Source: Paenibacillus soyae (GTDB lineage: Bacteria > Bacillota > Bacilli > Paenibacillales > Paenibacillaceae). From it: a DNA stretch of 64,000 nucleotides. Shown here piece by piece: positions 17,087 through 25,925 of this stretch. Every line of letters starts with the position of its first letter. Positions within the stretch are counted from its first letter, which is position 1. Location of the stretch: positions 149,030-213,029 of the forward strand of contig NZ_JANIPJ010000014.1 in the NCBI RefSeq assembly GCF_024623455.1, given 5' to 3'. The notes beneath the pieces are model-generated. The model saw nothing but the letters and a program-made list of their open reading frames with translations, did not search any database and had not been told where the DNA came from. A program made the position numbers and the translations under genes.

Positions 17087-17156
17087 ACGCACCCCTCGCT
17101 TATATTCCGATACTGTAATTTTATCACTTGCCAATGCTGCTGCCACTTTGTTCCAT

Positions 17157-17198
17157 GAAAAAATACACCATCAAGATATAACCTCTTGATGGTGTATT
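17157..17198 (-). terminator. Strong terminator of the sugar-importer operon
   Basis: AATACACCATCAAGA (17162-17176) and its exact complement (17184-17198) make a perfect 15-bp stem with a 7-nt loop; read on the minus strand it is followed by a run of T. Confidence 0.92.
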
Positions 17199-17229
17199 CC
17201 ACTCCAATATACCGTTCTTGGCGCCGAGC

Positions 17230-18150
17230 CTATTCCTTCACGCTTCCAAGCTGCAAGCCGGCGACGAAATGCCGCTGCAGGAATGGGTACACGACCAGAA
17301 TCGGCAGCGATGCCACGATCGTGATGGCGGCCCTAATCGACAGCGGCGTAAGCATCGTGGCCGTATCCGCGGCAGCCGCTGAAGAGATGTTCGGATTACT
17401 GTTGAAATTCATCGAGGAGGACAATAGCCTCATGAGCTCGTATTGGAGCGTGCTGAGCTCCTGCCTCGACGAGGCGAAGATAAACGTGTCAAACCACTGA
17501 TTCCATTGGCCGACGGCCGTGAATAACGATATCGTCGCCAGCACGGGCGCGCAGAGAGGCAGAATGATGCTGATGAACACCTTGAAGTCGCTCGCGCCAT
17601 CCATCTTGGCCGATTCGACCAAGCTTTCCGGCAGCGTGTGAATATAAGTGCGGACGACGAGCATGTTGAACGCGCTAATCAGCCCTGCCCCGGCTCCCGG
17701 GAACAGAATATAAACCAGAAAGTTATTCAGCAGATGCAGATCCTTAATCAAAAAATAGGAAGGGATAAGACCGGCGCTGAAGTACATGGTGAGCACGAAA
17801 ATCAGCGTGACGGGCTTCCGGAACATATACTCCTTACGGCTGATGGTATACGCCAGCATCGCCGTCAGGAAGACGCTGATCACCGTGCCGATGACGGTCC
17901 TGGCTACGGACACCCAGAACGCATCATACACTTTCCCGCTCACGAAGACCGCCTCGTAATTTTTGAACGTCCATTCCCGCGGCCAAATGTAGATGCCGCC
18001 GCGCGTCGTGTCGATCCCCGAGTTGAACGAGATCGCCAGCGTATTAAGAAACGGATATAACGTGACGATCACGATGAACAGCATGATGAGATAGTTGAAC
18101 GTATGGAACAGAAACGGCTCCGCTTTGAATTTGGTTCGTACTGTTTGCAT
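17230..18150 (-). CDS. ABC sugar transporter permease, LplC/YtcP type
   Basis: A 306-residue inner-membrane permease with six predicted helices. The binding-protein-dependent transport signature that contacts the ATPase lies at ESAKMDGASDFKVFISIILP. The N-terminal FHTFNYLIMLFIVIVTLYPFLN and the C-terminal LQRHFVAGLQLGSVKE are typical of the LplC/YtcP branch of carbohydrate permeases. It is the last gene of the block and follows the other permease by 12 bp. No ATPase is encoded nearby; such importers usually share an MsmX-type ATPase. The sugar is not known. Confidence 0.92.
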   Translation of the reverse strand: MQTVRTKFKAEPFLFHTFNYLIMLFIVIVTLYPFLNTLAISFNSGIDTTRGGIYIWPREWTFKNYEAVFVSGKVYDAFWVSVARTVIGTVISVFLTAMLAYTISRKEYMFRKPVTLIFVLTMYFSAGLIPSYFLIKDLHLLNNFLVYILFPGAGAGLISAFNMLVVRTYIHTLPESLVESAKMDGASDFKVFISIILPLCAPVLATISLFTAVGQWNQWFDTFIFASSRQELSTLQYELMRLLSSSMNFNSNPNISSAAAADTATMLTPLSIRAAITIVASLPILVVYPFLQRHFVAGLQLGSVKE

Positions 18151-18162
18151 AGGGAGCCCTCC

Positions 18163-19131
18163 TTATATGATTCGCTCTTCGCCGAGACGCTTGGCGATGA
18201 TATTCGCGCAATAGAGCAACACAATGCTGACGACGGTTTTGAAGATGCCGGCCGCGACGCCGAGCGAGTAGTTCCCGATCCGCAGACCGTACTTCAGAAC
18301 GAAAATATCGATCGTCTCCGACCAGTCGAGCACTTGTCCGTTGCCAAGGAAATATTGAATGTCAAAGCCGCCGCCGTTCAGGATCCAGCCCACGTTCATG
18401 ATCAGCAGAATGACGATAACGGGACGAATGCCGGGCAGCGTCACGTTCCAAATTTTGCGGAAGCGACCTGCGCCGTCCACCTCCGCCGCCTCATACAGAG
18501 ACGGATCGACGGAAGCAATGGCCGCCAAATAAATGATCGTGTTCCAGCCTACTTCTTTCCAGACGTTGGTGAGTCCTACGATTCCCCAAAAATACTTGCC
18601 TTCACCTAACCATAATATCGGTTCATTGATAATATGAAGCTTCATAAGCACGACGTTCACGATGCCGCCTTCGGTGGACAAGGCCATGGAGACAAGACCG
18701 GTCACGATGACCCAGGAAAGAAAGTGCGGAAGATAAGAGATCGTTTGGATCAGCCTCTTAATTCCGGTTTTCCTTATTTCGTTCATGAGCAGCGCCAAGC
18801 CGATTGCCGTGACGAAACCGAGGATGAGCGAAATAAAGCTCATGGCGATCGTATTTCGAAGAACCCGGATAAAGCTATCATCCGTGAACAGAAACCGGAA
18901 CTGATCGAGCCCAACCCAAGTCTGTTCAAGGATGGGGAAGCCCGGTTTATAGTTCTGAAAGGCCATCAGCCAGCCCCAGATGGGGCCGTACGCGAAGAGA
19001 AGGATGTATAGCACCATCGGAATGGACATGAGAATGAGCTGCCTTTGGCGGATCATGCGCCTCCAGAACGTGTTCGTCCGCCGGGCGGACTGGGGTGTGA
19101 CTTCAATCTTATGGACCGTTTGCTGCGGCAT
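18163..19131 (-). CDS. ABC sugar transporter permease, LplB/YteP type
   Basis: A 322-residue permease. It starts with a basic cytosolic tail (RRTNTFWRRMIRQRQLI), then six membrane helices; the ATPase-contact motif is YEAAEVDGAGRFRKIWNVTLP. This is the partner of the LplC-type permease, and the two form the membrane channel for the substrate brought by the lipoprotein encoded just upstream. The family moves oligosaccharides, often from plant or host polysaccharides. Confidence 0.92.
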   Translation of the reverse strand: MPQQTVHKIEVTPQSARRTNTFWRRMIRQRQLILMSIPMVLYILLFAYGPIWGWLMAFQNYKPGFPILEQTWVGLDQFRFLFTDDSFIRVLRNTIAMSFISLILGFVTAIGLALLMNEIRKTGIKRLIQTISYLPHFLSWVIVTGLVSMALSTEGGIVNVVLMKLHIINEPILWLGEGKYFWGIVGLTNVWKEVGWNTIIYLAAIASVDPSLYEAAEVDGAGRFRKIWNVTLPGIRPVIVILLIMNVGWILNGGGFDIQYFLGNGQVLDWSETIDIFVLKYGLRIGNYSLGVAAGIFKTVVSIVLLYCANIIAKRLGEERII

Positions 19132-19202
19132 CGGTTCCCGCCTCCTGTTTCTAACGAGCGGAAGGCCGGAACTTTAGCTCCAACCTCCCGCTCCTCTTCG
19201 TC

Positions 19203-20909
19203 TTATTTACTGCTCCAGTTGTCAACACGCCACTTCAGCTGCTCGTTGACTCGATCCAGATAAGCTTGCGTATTCACTTTGCCCATTTCCGCCACATATT
19301 CAGACCAAACATTGTTGAATTCATCCGGTTTGCTTAAGATAGCCTTAGGCAAATACTTGAAATCCAAATCCTTCATCTTCTGGTTGGCGACTTTTGCATC
19401 GGAACCTTCGATAAGGTCAATGTTCCAGGCCGGATACGAAACGCGGTTCTCCGGTGGAGACGAGAAGAAGTCACTCCACACCTTAAAGCCGTAGGCGGAT
19501 AACACTTCCTTGTCGATGTCTTTCAAGTTTGCGAAATATTCGTCAGGCTGGTTGCCCGGTCCGTCGGCATTGCCGTCCGGGTAGTTGCCTTCCAGCTTAG
19601 GCAGATAGCCCCAAAGCGATTCCGCTTTGAACTTTTGCTTCCAAGTGACGTCTTCTTGCTGCGCGCGCATCTCCGGCGTCCGGTAGTAGAGTCCGTTGTC
19701 GCCAACGAGATAGTCGACGCCTTCTTCACCCCAGTTGAGGCGCTTCTGCCACTCTTCCGATAGCATCGTGTCAATGAACTTGATGATTCTCACCGGATCC
19801 TCGGCCTTGACCGTAATTCCGAATCCATTGCCCAGATTGACTACAGGTCGATCCAAGTAGTAATCTGTTGTGCTCTCGTCATACACAAGAGGGAAACCGA
19901 CGTACGTACGATCGACTTTGCCTTGCGAAACGAGCGAATCATGAGCTTGCCCGAAGTTCCAGCGTTGGTCGAACATGGCGAGCACGCGGCCGCTGGACAG
20001 CTTCGCCAGATACTGGTCATAGTTCTGTGCGAATGCTTCTTTGTCCATCAAGCCTTTGGCATTAATTTCATTCAGTTTGGTATAGTACGGCTTCGCTACA
20101 TCCGTAGCTGAGAAGAGCGTAGCGACGTTCGTATCCGGATCGACGAGGACGCCGCCGTCGTTCGGGTGACCGGCCAGATGCTGAGGCGCGTTGCGCAAGC
20201 CCCAATCGCGCCAATCGAAAGCGAGCGACGTGAACCCGATCGTCGGTTGGCCATCGATCTCAGGGTACTTGGCCGCATAATCCTCGATCAGCTTGAAGTA
20301 TTCATCCAACGTTTTGATTTTTGGATAGCCGTATTCTTTGAGAATCGCCTTCTGGATATAGAAGGCCGGCCCCATGTAGTCCGTCGGCTTGAAGTCGCCT
20401 TGGTAGACCCCGTAGTTCGGCAGCCAATAGATGTGGCCGTCCGCCGGGTCTTTCAACTGCTCCCATACTTTTCCGTAATGCTTCTTCAAATTCGGCGCAT
20501 GCTCCTCGATGAGGTCTTCCAGAGGAATGACCGCTTTGGCCGCCGTCAGCTTTGTATTCGCCGTGATCATGTCCGGGTAGTCTCCGCCCGCGATCATAAC
20601 GCCGAGCTTCTGCTCGATATCGCCGACCAAATATTCTTCCTTCAGCGTAACACCGAGCTTCTCTTTGATCTCCTGATAGATCTTGTTGTCATCCGTCGGG
20701 ATTGGTCCCGTAGCAGCCGTAAACAAGGAGATGGTGAACGGTTCCACTTTCTCTCCATTCGTGGAATCGCCCGCATCGGGCGATGACGAAGCCGTCGAAG
20801 ACGCATTACCGTTATTGCTGTTGTTCCCAGAGCAAGCGGTTGCAACCATACTGACCGTTAGTGTCAGCATAAGCAACCATAAAGCTGACTTCTTAGTACG
20901 AACCCCCAT
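19203..20909 (-). CDS. Extracellular solute-binding lipoprotein, LplA/YtcQ type
   Basis: A 568-residue lipoprotein. The signal peptide ends in the lipobox VATAC, giving a lipid-anchored Cys near residue 26, followed by an Asn/Ser-rich linker. The mature part is a family-1-type binding protein of the large LplA class (DNKIYQEIKEKLGVTLKEEY, then GDYPDM). It would capture an oligosaccharide at the outer face of the membrane and pass it to the two permeases encoded downstream. A promoter ahead of it suggests it can be expressed apart from the regulator genes. Confidence 0.93.
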   Translation of the reverse strand: MGVRTKKSALWLLMLTLTVSMVATACSGNNSNNGNASSTASSSPDAGDSTNGEKVEPFTISLFTAATGPIPTDDNKIYQEIKEKLGVTLKEEYLVGDIEQKLGVMIAGGDYPDMITANTKLTAAKAVIPLEDLIEEHAPNLKKHYGKVWEQLKDPADGHIYWLPNYGVYQGDFKPTDYMGPAFYIQKAILKEYGYPKIKTLDEYFKLIEDYAAKYPEIDGQPTIGFTSLAFDWRDWGLRNAPQHLAGHPNDGGVLVDPDTNVATLFSATDVAKPYYTKLNEINAKGLMDKEAFAQNYDQYLAKLSSGRVLAMFDQRWNFGQAHDSLVSQGKVDRTYVGFPLVYDESTTDYYLDRPVVNLGNGFGITVKAEDPVRIIKFIDTMLSEEWQKRLNWGEEGVDYLVGDNGLYYRTPEMRAQQEDVTWKQKFKAESLWGYLPKLEGNYPDGNADGPGNQPDEYFANLKDIDKEVLSAYGFKVWSDFFSSPPENRVSYPAWNIDLIEGSDAKVANQKMKDLDFKYLPKAILSKPDEFNNVWSEYVAEMGKVNTQAYLDRVNEQLKWRVDNWSSK

Positions 20910-20968
20910 GTATAATCCTCCTTAGCGGATGTGACGCAAGATAAGCGCGCTTTCATCTTGCTTTCTTT

Positions 20969-20998
20969 ATGGTAACGCTTTCTTTATTAGGCTGACAA
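20969..20998 (-). promoter_or_regulatory. Candidate promoter of the importer genes
   Basis: On the minus strand TTGTCA and TACCAT are spaced by 18 bp, ending about 60 nt before the lipoprotein start. Downstream of it, TGAAAGCG at 20948-20955 resembles half of a catabolite-response element. This is the expected site for activation by the AraC-type response regulators. Confidence 0.4.
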
Positions 20999-20999
20999 T

Positions 21000-22109
21000 T
21001 CACGTATTAAATGGGTACCCCCCCGAAAAATCGGTTTTTGCGGTTCGAAACTCTGCCGGTTTCTTGCCCGTGCGCCGTTCGAAATGCTGGAGGAAGTGAC
21101 GATAGTGCGCATACCCGACCTGCTCCGCGATAACGCTGATCGGCTCGGTAGTGCCGCGAAGCTTCTCGCAGGCCTCGGCGATTCTCAAATCGTGAATCCG
21201 ATCGAGTAAGCCGCGGCCGAATTTGCTTTGATAAGCCCTTCCCAAATAAACGGGATTCAAATAAAAGCGCGCCGCTATATCCCGAATCGTGAGCGGACTG
21301 CGATAATCATTTCGAACGTACCTGTCAATCTCCATCAACGTGCTGCCCGGCTTGCTCTCGCGAATCGTTTGCACGGCGCCTATGACTTGTTCCACGAATG
21401 AGAGAATGCGTGCCCGCACGGATGCCGCATCAGCACTGGTTTCATACCTATCCGAGGCTTGACGAGGACGCAGCAGCAGAGCAGGATCGCCGCCCGACTC
21501 CCGGATCAGCTTGCCGCATTGAACGGTCAGGGAGCCCGCGAACAGCTCGGCCCATTCGAACGAATGCCCTTCCAGCTCCCGGAATAATCGATCTATTACG
21601 CTTGCCGCCCGGTCCCCGTCCGCATCTTCGATCGCTTGCAGCACGTCCTTCAGCAGACGCGCCGCCAGAGCCGGCAGCGACGCCGCTTCTCCGCCGCCCT
21701 GCCCCTTCTGCATGGCCTCCTGGCGGGCGTCCAGCCGGGCTCGAATCTGCGTCAGCACCTCCGCGGCTTCTTCTCCGATGATTGGCTTGAGCAAGTAGTG
21801 ATAGACGCCCAGCTGCATGGCTCTCTTCGCGAACGAGAAATCGCTGTAGGCGCTAACCAAGACGATCTCGGCAGGCGCTCCCTTTCCTCCCTCTTCTTGC
21901 AGCTTCCTAATGAGCTCCAGGCCATCCATCTCCGGCATTCGGATATCCGTTACGATAACATGCGGCATCGACTCGCGCGCTGCCGCCAGCGCTTCAGAGC
22001 CGCTCTCGCACACGCCGCAAATCTGGAAGCCCAGCTGCTCCCAATCCACGAACATTCGCAAGCCTTCGATCGCGTGCGGTTCATCGTCCACCAGCATTAC
22101 CTTATACAT
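21000..22109 (-). CDS. Two-component response regulator, YesN/AraC type
   Basis: A 369-residue regulator. The N-terminal receiver has MLVDDEP and VTDIRMPEMDG, with the phospho-acceptor Asp near residue 55. The C-terminal 100 residues are an AraC double helix-turn-helix (LTIRDIAARFYLNPVYLGRAYQSKFG, then ISVIAEQVGYAHYRHFLQHFERRTGKKP). The start at 22109 yields the standard MYKVMLVDDEP with AAGGAGGG upstream; a longer frame to 22193 would only read into the kinase gene. It overlaps the kinase stop by 8 nt, so it is translationally coupled and is the cognate regulator. Likely target: the importer genes just downstream. Confidence 0.93.
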   Translation of the reverse strand: MYKVMLVDDEPHAIEGLRMFVDWEQLGFQICGVCESGSEALAAARESMPHVIVTDIRMPEMDGLELIRKLQEEGGKGAPAEIVLVSAYSDFSFAKRAMQLGVYHYLLKPIIGEEAAEVLTQIRARLDARQEAMQKGQGGGEAASLPALAARLLKDVLQAIEDADGDRAASVIDRLFRELEGHSFEWAELFAGSLTVQCGKLIRESGGDPALLLRPRQASDRYETSADAASVRARILSFVEQVIGAVQTIRESKPGSTLMEIDRYVRNDYRSPLTIRDIAARFYLNPVYLGRAYQSKFGRGLLDRIHDLRIAEACEKLRGTTEPISVIAEQVGYAHYRHFLQHFERRTGKKPAEFRTAKTDFSGGYPFNT

Positions 22110-23883
22110 GCCTTTTCCCTCCTTCGTCCACGGACATCGCAGGAATTCGAAAACCGATTCTCGTCCCCTCATTCGGACGGCTGTCGATGACAAAATCGAC
22201 TCGTTCCCCGTAATGGAGCCGGAGCCGCTTATAAACGTTGCGCATGCCCACGTTCTCGTCCGTATCGAGACTTCCGTTCATCAGCCTTCGGATTTCATTC
22301 AACCGCTCTTCATCCATCCCTTTGCCGTTATCTTCGACTTGCACATATAGATAAGTATCTGTTCGACGGGCTTCAATCCGGATAACGCGCTGCCCCTTCA
22401 CCGCCTGCAGTCCGTGCTTGCACGCGTTCTCGACTAGCGGCTGGATGCACATTTTCGGCACCAGGCATTTCGCCGCTTCTTCCTCGATGTCGAACTCGTA
22501 GCCGAACCGGTCCGCGAACCGGAACTTCTCGATTTTCAAATACATTTCCGTAAAATGAAGCTCGTCCTGCAGCGTTACGGCGGCGTCTGACCAGCTGAGC
22601 ATCCGCCTGAGCAGCTGAGACAAGTTGCGGATCGTATCGGTCACTTCCGTATAGCCGTTTTTCACGCTGACAACGAGCAGGGCATTTAACGTGTTAAACA
22701 GAAAATGCGGGTTGACCTGGCTTTGCAGCAGCTTCATTTCGGCGCGGATCCGTTCCAGCTCCATGTCCTTCTGCTGGATTTCGAGCTTGTAGACATCGTT
22801 GATGAGCGACTCGATCTGAGAGGCCATCCGGTTGTAGCTGCGGATCAGCCCGCCTATCTCGTCTTTGCCCTCGCGCAGCACGATCAGGTCGAACTTCTCG
22901 TTTTTTGCTTTCTCCATGTGACGGGCTAAGCGGCGAATCCGATAATTATACGAGCGCAGCATGATGAAGATGAGCGACGTCGGCAGCAACGTGCTGACGG
23001 CCGCAAGCATCCAGATGAAGCGGTTCGAGCTCTGGACGGCGGTCTGGAATCGGTCCTCCTCCGCAAATCCGACAAGCTTCCATCCTTGCATGTAGGAAGG
23101 CTTCCCAAGCATGCTTCGAAATATCAATTCGCCTTGCTCGCCGTTGTCCCACTGGTCCATCGGATCCATGTACCGGGAGGAGGGCAGCAATACCCGGTCC
23201 TGCGGATCCAGCATGCTGATCGCCAAGTACGGCTTCTCCTCTTCGAGAATCTCTTCGAAGTTGCTGAGCTTGAGGTCAATCCGCAAGTACTTGGCGTAGC
23301 GCCCGTACGTCGGATATTCGTTCAATTTGCGCACGATGCTGAAGTAAACCTTGTTACCCATCGCGTTCATCGGGTCGACGCTCCGGTACATCATCACTTG
23401 GACGGCCGACGGGGAGCTCGTAACCGTCTCGTACCAAGGGCTGCGCTTTGAAGCTTCATCCAATATGAAATAATGGCTTCCGCTCACGATGGTCGGATTC
23501 TCCGTAAATACCGAAATATTCTCGACATATGTGTAGGCGGACATGAATGGTCTCATTTTGCCGGTCAGCGTCTCATTGAAGCTTTCGTAGAAATCGACAA
23601 TATCGGTATATTCCTTGTCCAGCAGCTCGTATAGGCTGCGGTCCGTCGCGACGGAATGGCTGAGCGTTACTCCGCCCTCGATCATATCCATCGCCTTCTT
23701 GTCCGCGCGCTCCATCGCGATCTGAAGGTTGTTCTGTTCCCGGGCTTGAATGCTCTCCGACATCTGCTGGAACAGCAGAACATTGATGGTGAGGATCGGC
23801 ACCAGAATGCACAGCAGGTATATCAGTGTAAACTTCCATTTCAGCGGGATGTTGTTAACGAAGCTGAGCCAGCCGAACGGCAT
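22102..23883 (-). CDS. Sensor histidine kinase, YesM type
   Basis: A 593-residue membrane kinase. A first helix near residues 17-37 and a second near 290-310 enclose a large extracellular sensor domain (dCache-like). Then come a HAMP segment, the His_kinase box QSQVNPHFLFNTLN with the phospho-His, and an ATPase domain with QPLVENACKHG, VEDNGKGM and NVGMRNVYKRL. YesM kinases sense extracellular sugars, sometimes through the binding protein of the neighbouring importer. The gene lies between two response regulator genes. Confidence 0.93.
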   Translation of the reverse strand: MPFGWLSFVNNIPLKWKFTLIYLLCILVPILTINVLLFQQMSESIQAREQNNLQIAMERADKKAMDMIEGGVTLSHSVATDRSLYELLDKEYTDIVDFYESFNETLTGKMRPFMSAYTYVENISVFTENPTIVSGSHYFILDEASKRSPWYETVTSSPSAVQVMMYRSVDPMNAMGNKVYFSIVRKLNEYPTYGRYAKYLRIDLKLSNFEEILEEEKPYLAISMLDPQDRVLLPSSRYMDPMDQWDNGEQGELIFRSMLGKPSYMQGWKLVGFAEEDRFQTAVQSSNRFIWMLAAVSTLLPTSLIFIMLRSYNYRIRRLARHMEKAKNEKFDLIVLREGKDEIGGLIRSYNRMASQIESLINDVYKLEIQQKDMELERIRAEMKLLQSQVNPHFLFNTLNALLVVSVKNGYTEVTDTIRNLSQLLRRMLSWSDAAVTLQDELHFTEMYLKIEKFRFADRFGYEFDIEEEAAKCLVPKMCIQPLVENACKHGLQAVKGQRVIRIEARRTDTYLYVQVEDNGKGMDEERLNEIRRLMNGSLDTDENVGMRNVYKRLRLHYGERVDFVIDSRPNEGTRIGFRIPAMSVDEGGKRHV

Positions 23884-23901
23884 GCGGTCGCCTCCTTGGA
23901 A

Positions 23902-24993
23902 TTAGCCGTTTTTGTAATGCGAGGGGGTCATGCCCGTCCAATGCTTGAATTTCGCCGCAAAATGCTCGGGATCCTCATAGCCGACCTTACGCGCGACATC
24001 GGCGACTTTCAAATCGGTTCGCCGGAGCAGTTTGCGGCCGGCTTCGACCCTCGTACGATGAACATAGTCAAGGAAAGACATGCCTATGTGCTTCTTGAAC
24101 AACTGACCGAGATATGCCGGCTGGAAATGGAGCATCTGCGCGATGGTCTGCAATTGAAGCGGCTCGGAATAGCGCTCCCGGATGATTTGGGCCACCTCCC
24201 AAGCCGGGCCGGACTCCGACCGCTGCCGCGCCAGCCGCTCCGCTGCCTTGCAAGCGTAAGCCGTCAAAACCTCGGGCCAACGTTCCTCCATTCCCGGCAA
24301 GCAGGGAGGGGATAGGGCTTGTTCGTCTAGAGCGGATGAGCCTTGCTTCTCTCCCTCGAAGACGGTCCAGGTCACTTCGAGCAGTACGTTCGACAAGTAC
24401 GCTTTGCCGATCTCTCCGCCGCCGCCGAATGAAAGCTTCAACTGGTGACACAACTGCTCGGCGGCGTTCCCAATCCCCTCCCTGTCTCCAGCTTGAATGG
24501 CTAATAACAGGCGATCCTCCGCATCCAGCAGCGGATCCGAAGCAATCGGGACCGTCCAAGCCGCTTCCAGCGGCAAGGCCTTACCCAGTTGCTTCGTACG
24601 ATCACCGGCCTCGGATTGCGACCACCTGCTGCGAAATTCCTTAAGCGCTGCATGAATCTCCATGGTGTCGATCGGCTTCAGCCAATAGTCGAGCACTCCG
24701 CATGACAGCGCCTTATGCGCGGCCGAGAAATCATCATGCCCGCTCAGAATAACGAAACGGCAAGGTGCGTGGAGCACATTCGTGCAGTGCTCAATCAGCT
24801 GCAATCCATCCATGACCGGCATGCTGATGTCCGTGACGACTAGATCGGGACCCAGCTCCTTGATACGCTCCAGCGCCTCTTCCCCGTCGCACGCTTCTCC
24901 GCAGATTCGGAAGCCGTGACTTTCCCAATCGACCATGAAGCTCAAGCCTTCCAGGACGAGCGGTTCATCATCTACAATTAGAACGGTATAGAT
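23902..24993 (-). CDS. Second response regulator, YesN/AraC type, apparent ATC start
   Basis: The first gene of the block. The receiver is complete if translation begins at 24993: YTVLIVDDEPLVLEG, then VVTDISMPVMDG with the phospho-Asp. The codon at the expected start is ATC, 6 nt after AGGAGAGG (25000-25007); no ATG, GTG or TTG occurs in frame between the stop at 25012 and a TTG at 24945, and starting there would delete the acidic DDE pocket. The C-terminus is an AraC domain (LQTIAQMLHFQPAYLGQLFKKHIG, then VADVARKVGYEDPEHFAAKFKHWTG). ATC may be a rare start, a recent inactivating mutation or a sequence error. It ends 18 bp before the kinase gene. Confidence 0.8.
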   Translation of the reverse strand: MYTVLIVDDEPLVLEGLSFMVDWESHGFRICGEACDGEEALERIKELGPDLVVTDISMPVMDGLQLIEHCTNVLHAPCRFVILSGHDDFSAAHKALSCGVLDYWLKPIDTMEIHAALKEFRSRWSQSEAGDRTKQLGKALPLEAAWTVPIASDPLLDAEDRLLLAIQAGDREGIGNAAEQLCHQLKLSFGGGGEIGKAYLSNVLLEVTWTVFEGEKQGSSALDEQALSPPCLPGMEERWPEVLTAYACKAAERLARQRSESGPAWEVAQIIRERYSEPLQLQTIAQMLHFQPAYLGQLFKKHIGMSFLDYVHRTRVEAGRKLLRRTDLKVADVARKVGYEDPEHFAAKFKHWTGMTPSHYKNG

Positions 24994-25164
24994 CTGTAAC
25001 CTCTCCTCTCCCTATAGGATTCTATTAACTACATCTAATGACGATTCTCTAGGTCGGAGACCGTTAATAGAGGACCCGTTCAAAACCGGCGGCCCCCCTG
25101 CCATCGTATCATTTTATTCCTTTTAATTTAACCCTAGAAACAATTGGATATTTAACTTCTTATG

Positions 25165-25300
25165 ATTCTGTATGTGAGTGTTGACCCCCTTCGAAGCATA
25201 AAAAATACATGACCGATGCTATTAACCGTACGACGATGTATTCATTACATGTAAACTTTGCTCGCCAATAAGCGATTCCTCATCCCCCACCGCAACCGGC
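25165..25300 (-). repeat. Dispersed repeat copy A: sulfurtransferase 3'-end fragment plus terminator tail
   Basis: Read on the minus strand this stretch holds a short piece translating PVAVGDEE (25273-25296), then a weak hairpin, then a T-run with TATGCTTCGAAG and GTCAACA. Copy B at 29165-29311 has the same order, sharing a 23-bp exact block and the T-run/TCGAAG/TCAACA tail. The rest of 24994-25308 shows no gene. Confidence 0.55.
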
Positions 25301-25308
25301 TTCGACAT

Positions 25309-25755
25309 TCACACTCTTTCTGAAGCCTTATAAAATACGTCACTATGCATATGCTGAACTCTTTCCCAATTGGCGGGGTTGGTTGTGTCTAGGGTGCGGT
25401 GCTCCAAAATGGCCTGGTACAGTGTTGTCTTCTCTTCCAAATGGGCAACGTGCTGCTTGGCTTCTTCTAGCTTGGCGAGCGCAGCTTCTTTATGCTCCAT
25501 CATGAGCTTGTAGCGTTGCGGAATGGTGGAATCGCCCTCGAGACATAAATCGATATACGTTTTAATGACATCGATCGGCATACCGGATTGCTTGAGGCAT
25601 TTGATCCCATGCAGCCAGTTAATGGATTCTTCATCGAATAATCGAATATTATTCTCATTGCGCCGTAAGCTTGGCACCAGACCTTTGTCCGTGTAGAAGC
25701 GGACGGTGTGCTCGGTGAGGCCCGTGATCTGAGCGGCTTCTTTGACCGTATTCAT
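25309..25755 (-). CDS. MerR family regulator (AdhR/YfmP-like)
   Basis: A 148-residue regulator. The N-terminal winged helix reads MNTVKEAAQITGLTEHTVRF with YTDKGLVPSLRRNENNIRLF; after it come a dimerising coiled coil (KEAALAKLEEAKQHVAHLEEKTTLYQ) and a short tail, so there is no large ligand domain. This size is common for MerR proteins that sense aldehydes or redox stress. The start at 25755 has GGGGG upstream; an in-frame extension to 26031 would run antisense through the divergent gene. It is divergent from an aldo/keto reductase, with a perfect palindrome between. Confidence 0.9.
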   Translation of the reverse strand: MNTVKEAAQITGLTEHTVRFYTDKGLVPSLRRNENNIRLFDEESINWLHGIKCLKQSGMPIDVIKTYIDLCLEGDSTIPQRYKLMMEHKEAALAKLEEAKQHVAHLEEKTTLYQAILEHRTLDTTNPANWERVQHMHSDVFYKASERV

Positions 25756-25792
25756 ATGGAGTCCCCCTTGGAAAAAAAAGAATAACTGCCTC

Positions 25793-25823
25793 TTGCCTTC
25801 GTGTAACACGAAGGTACTATGCT
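25793..25823 (+). promoter_or_regulatory. MerR-type promoter with perfect 19-bp palindrome
   Basis: CCTTCGTG-TAA-CACGAAGG (25796-25814) lies between TTGCCT (25793-25798) and TATGCT (25818-25823), which are spaced by 19 bp. This is the MerR arrangement and points to activation of the aldo/keto reductase gene by the divergent regulator. Confidence 0.7.
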
Positions 25824-25925
25824 TATTGTAATGCAACTGTGCCGTAACCGGAACTCCCGCACCACCCCAATTTCCGCGATACGCACCGGTTGCTCTCATA
25901 CATTTGAACAATAGGAGGAATCGCA

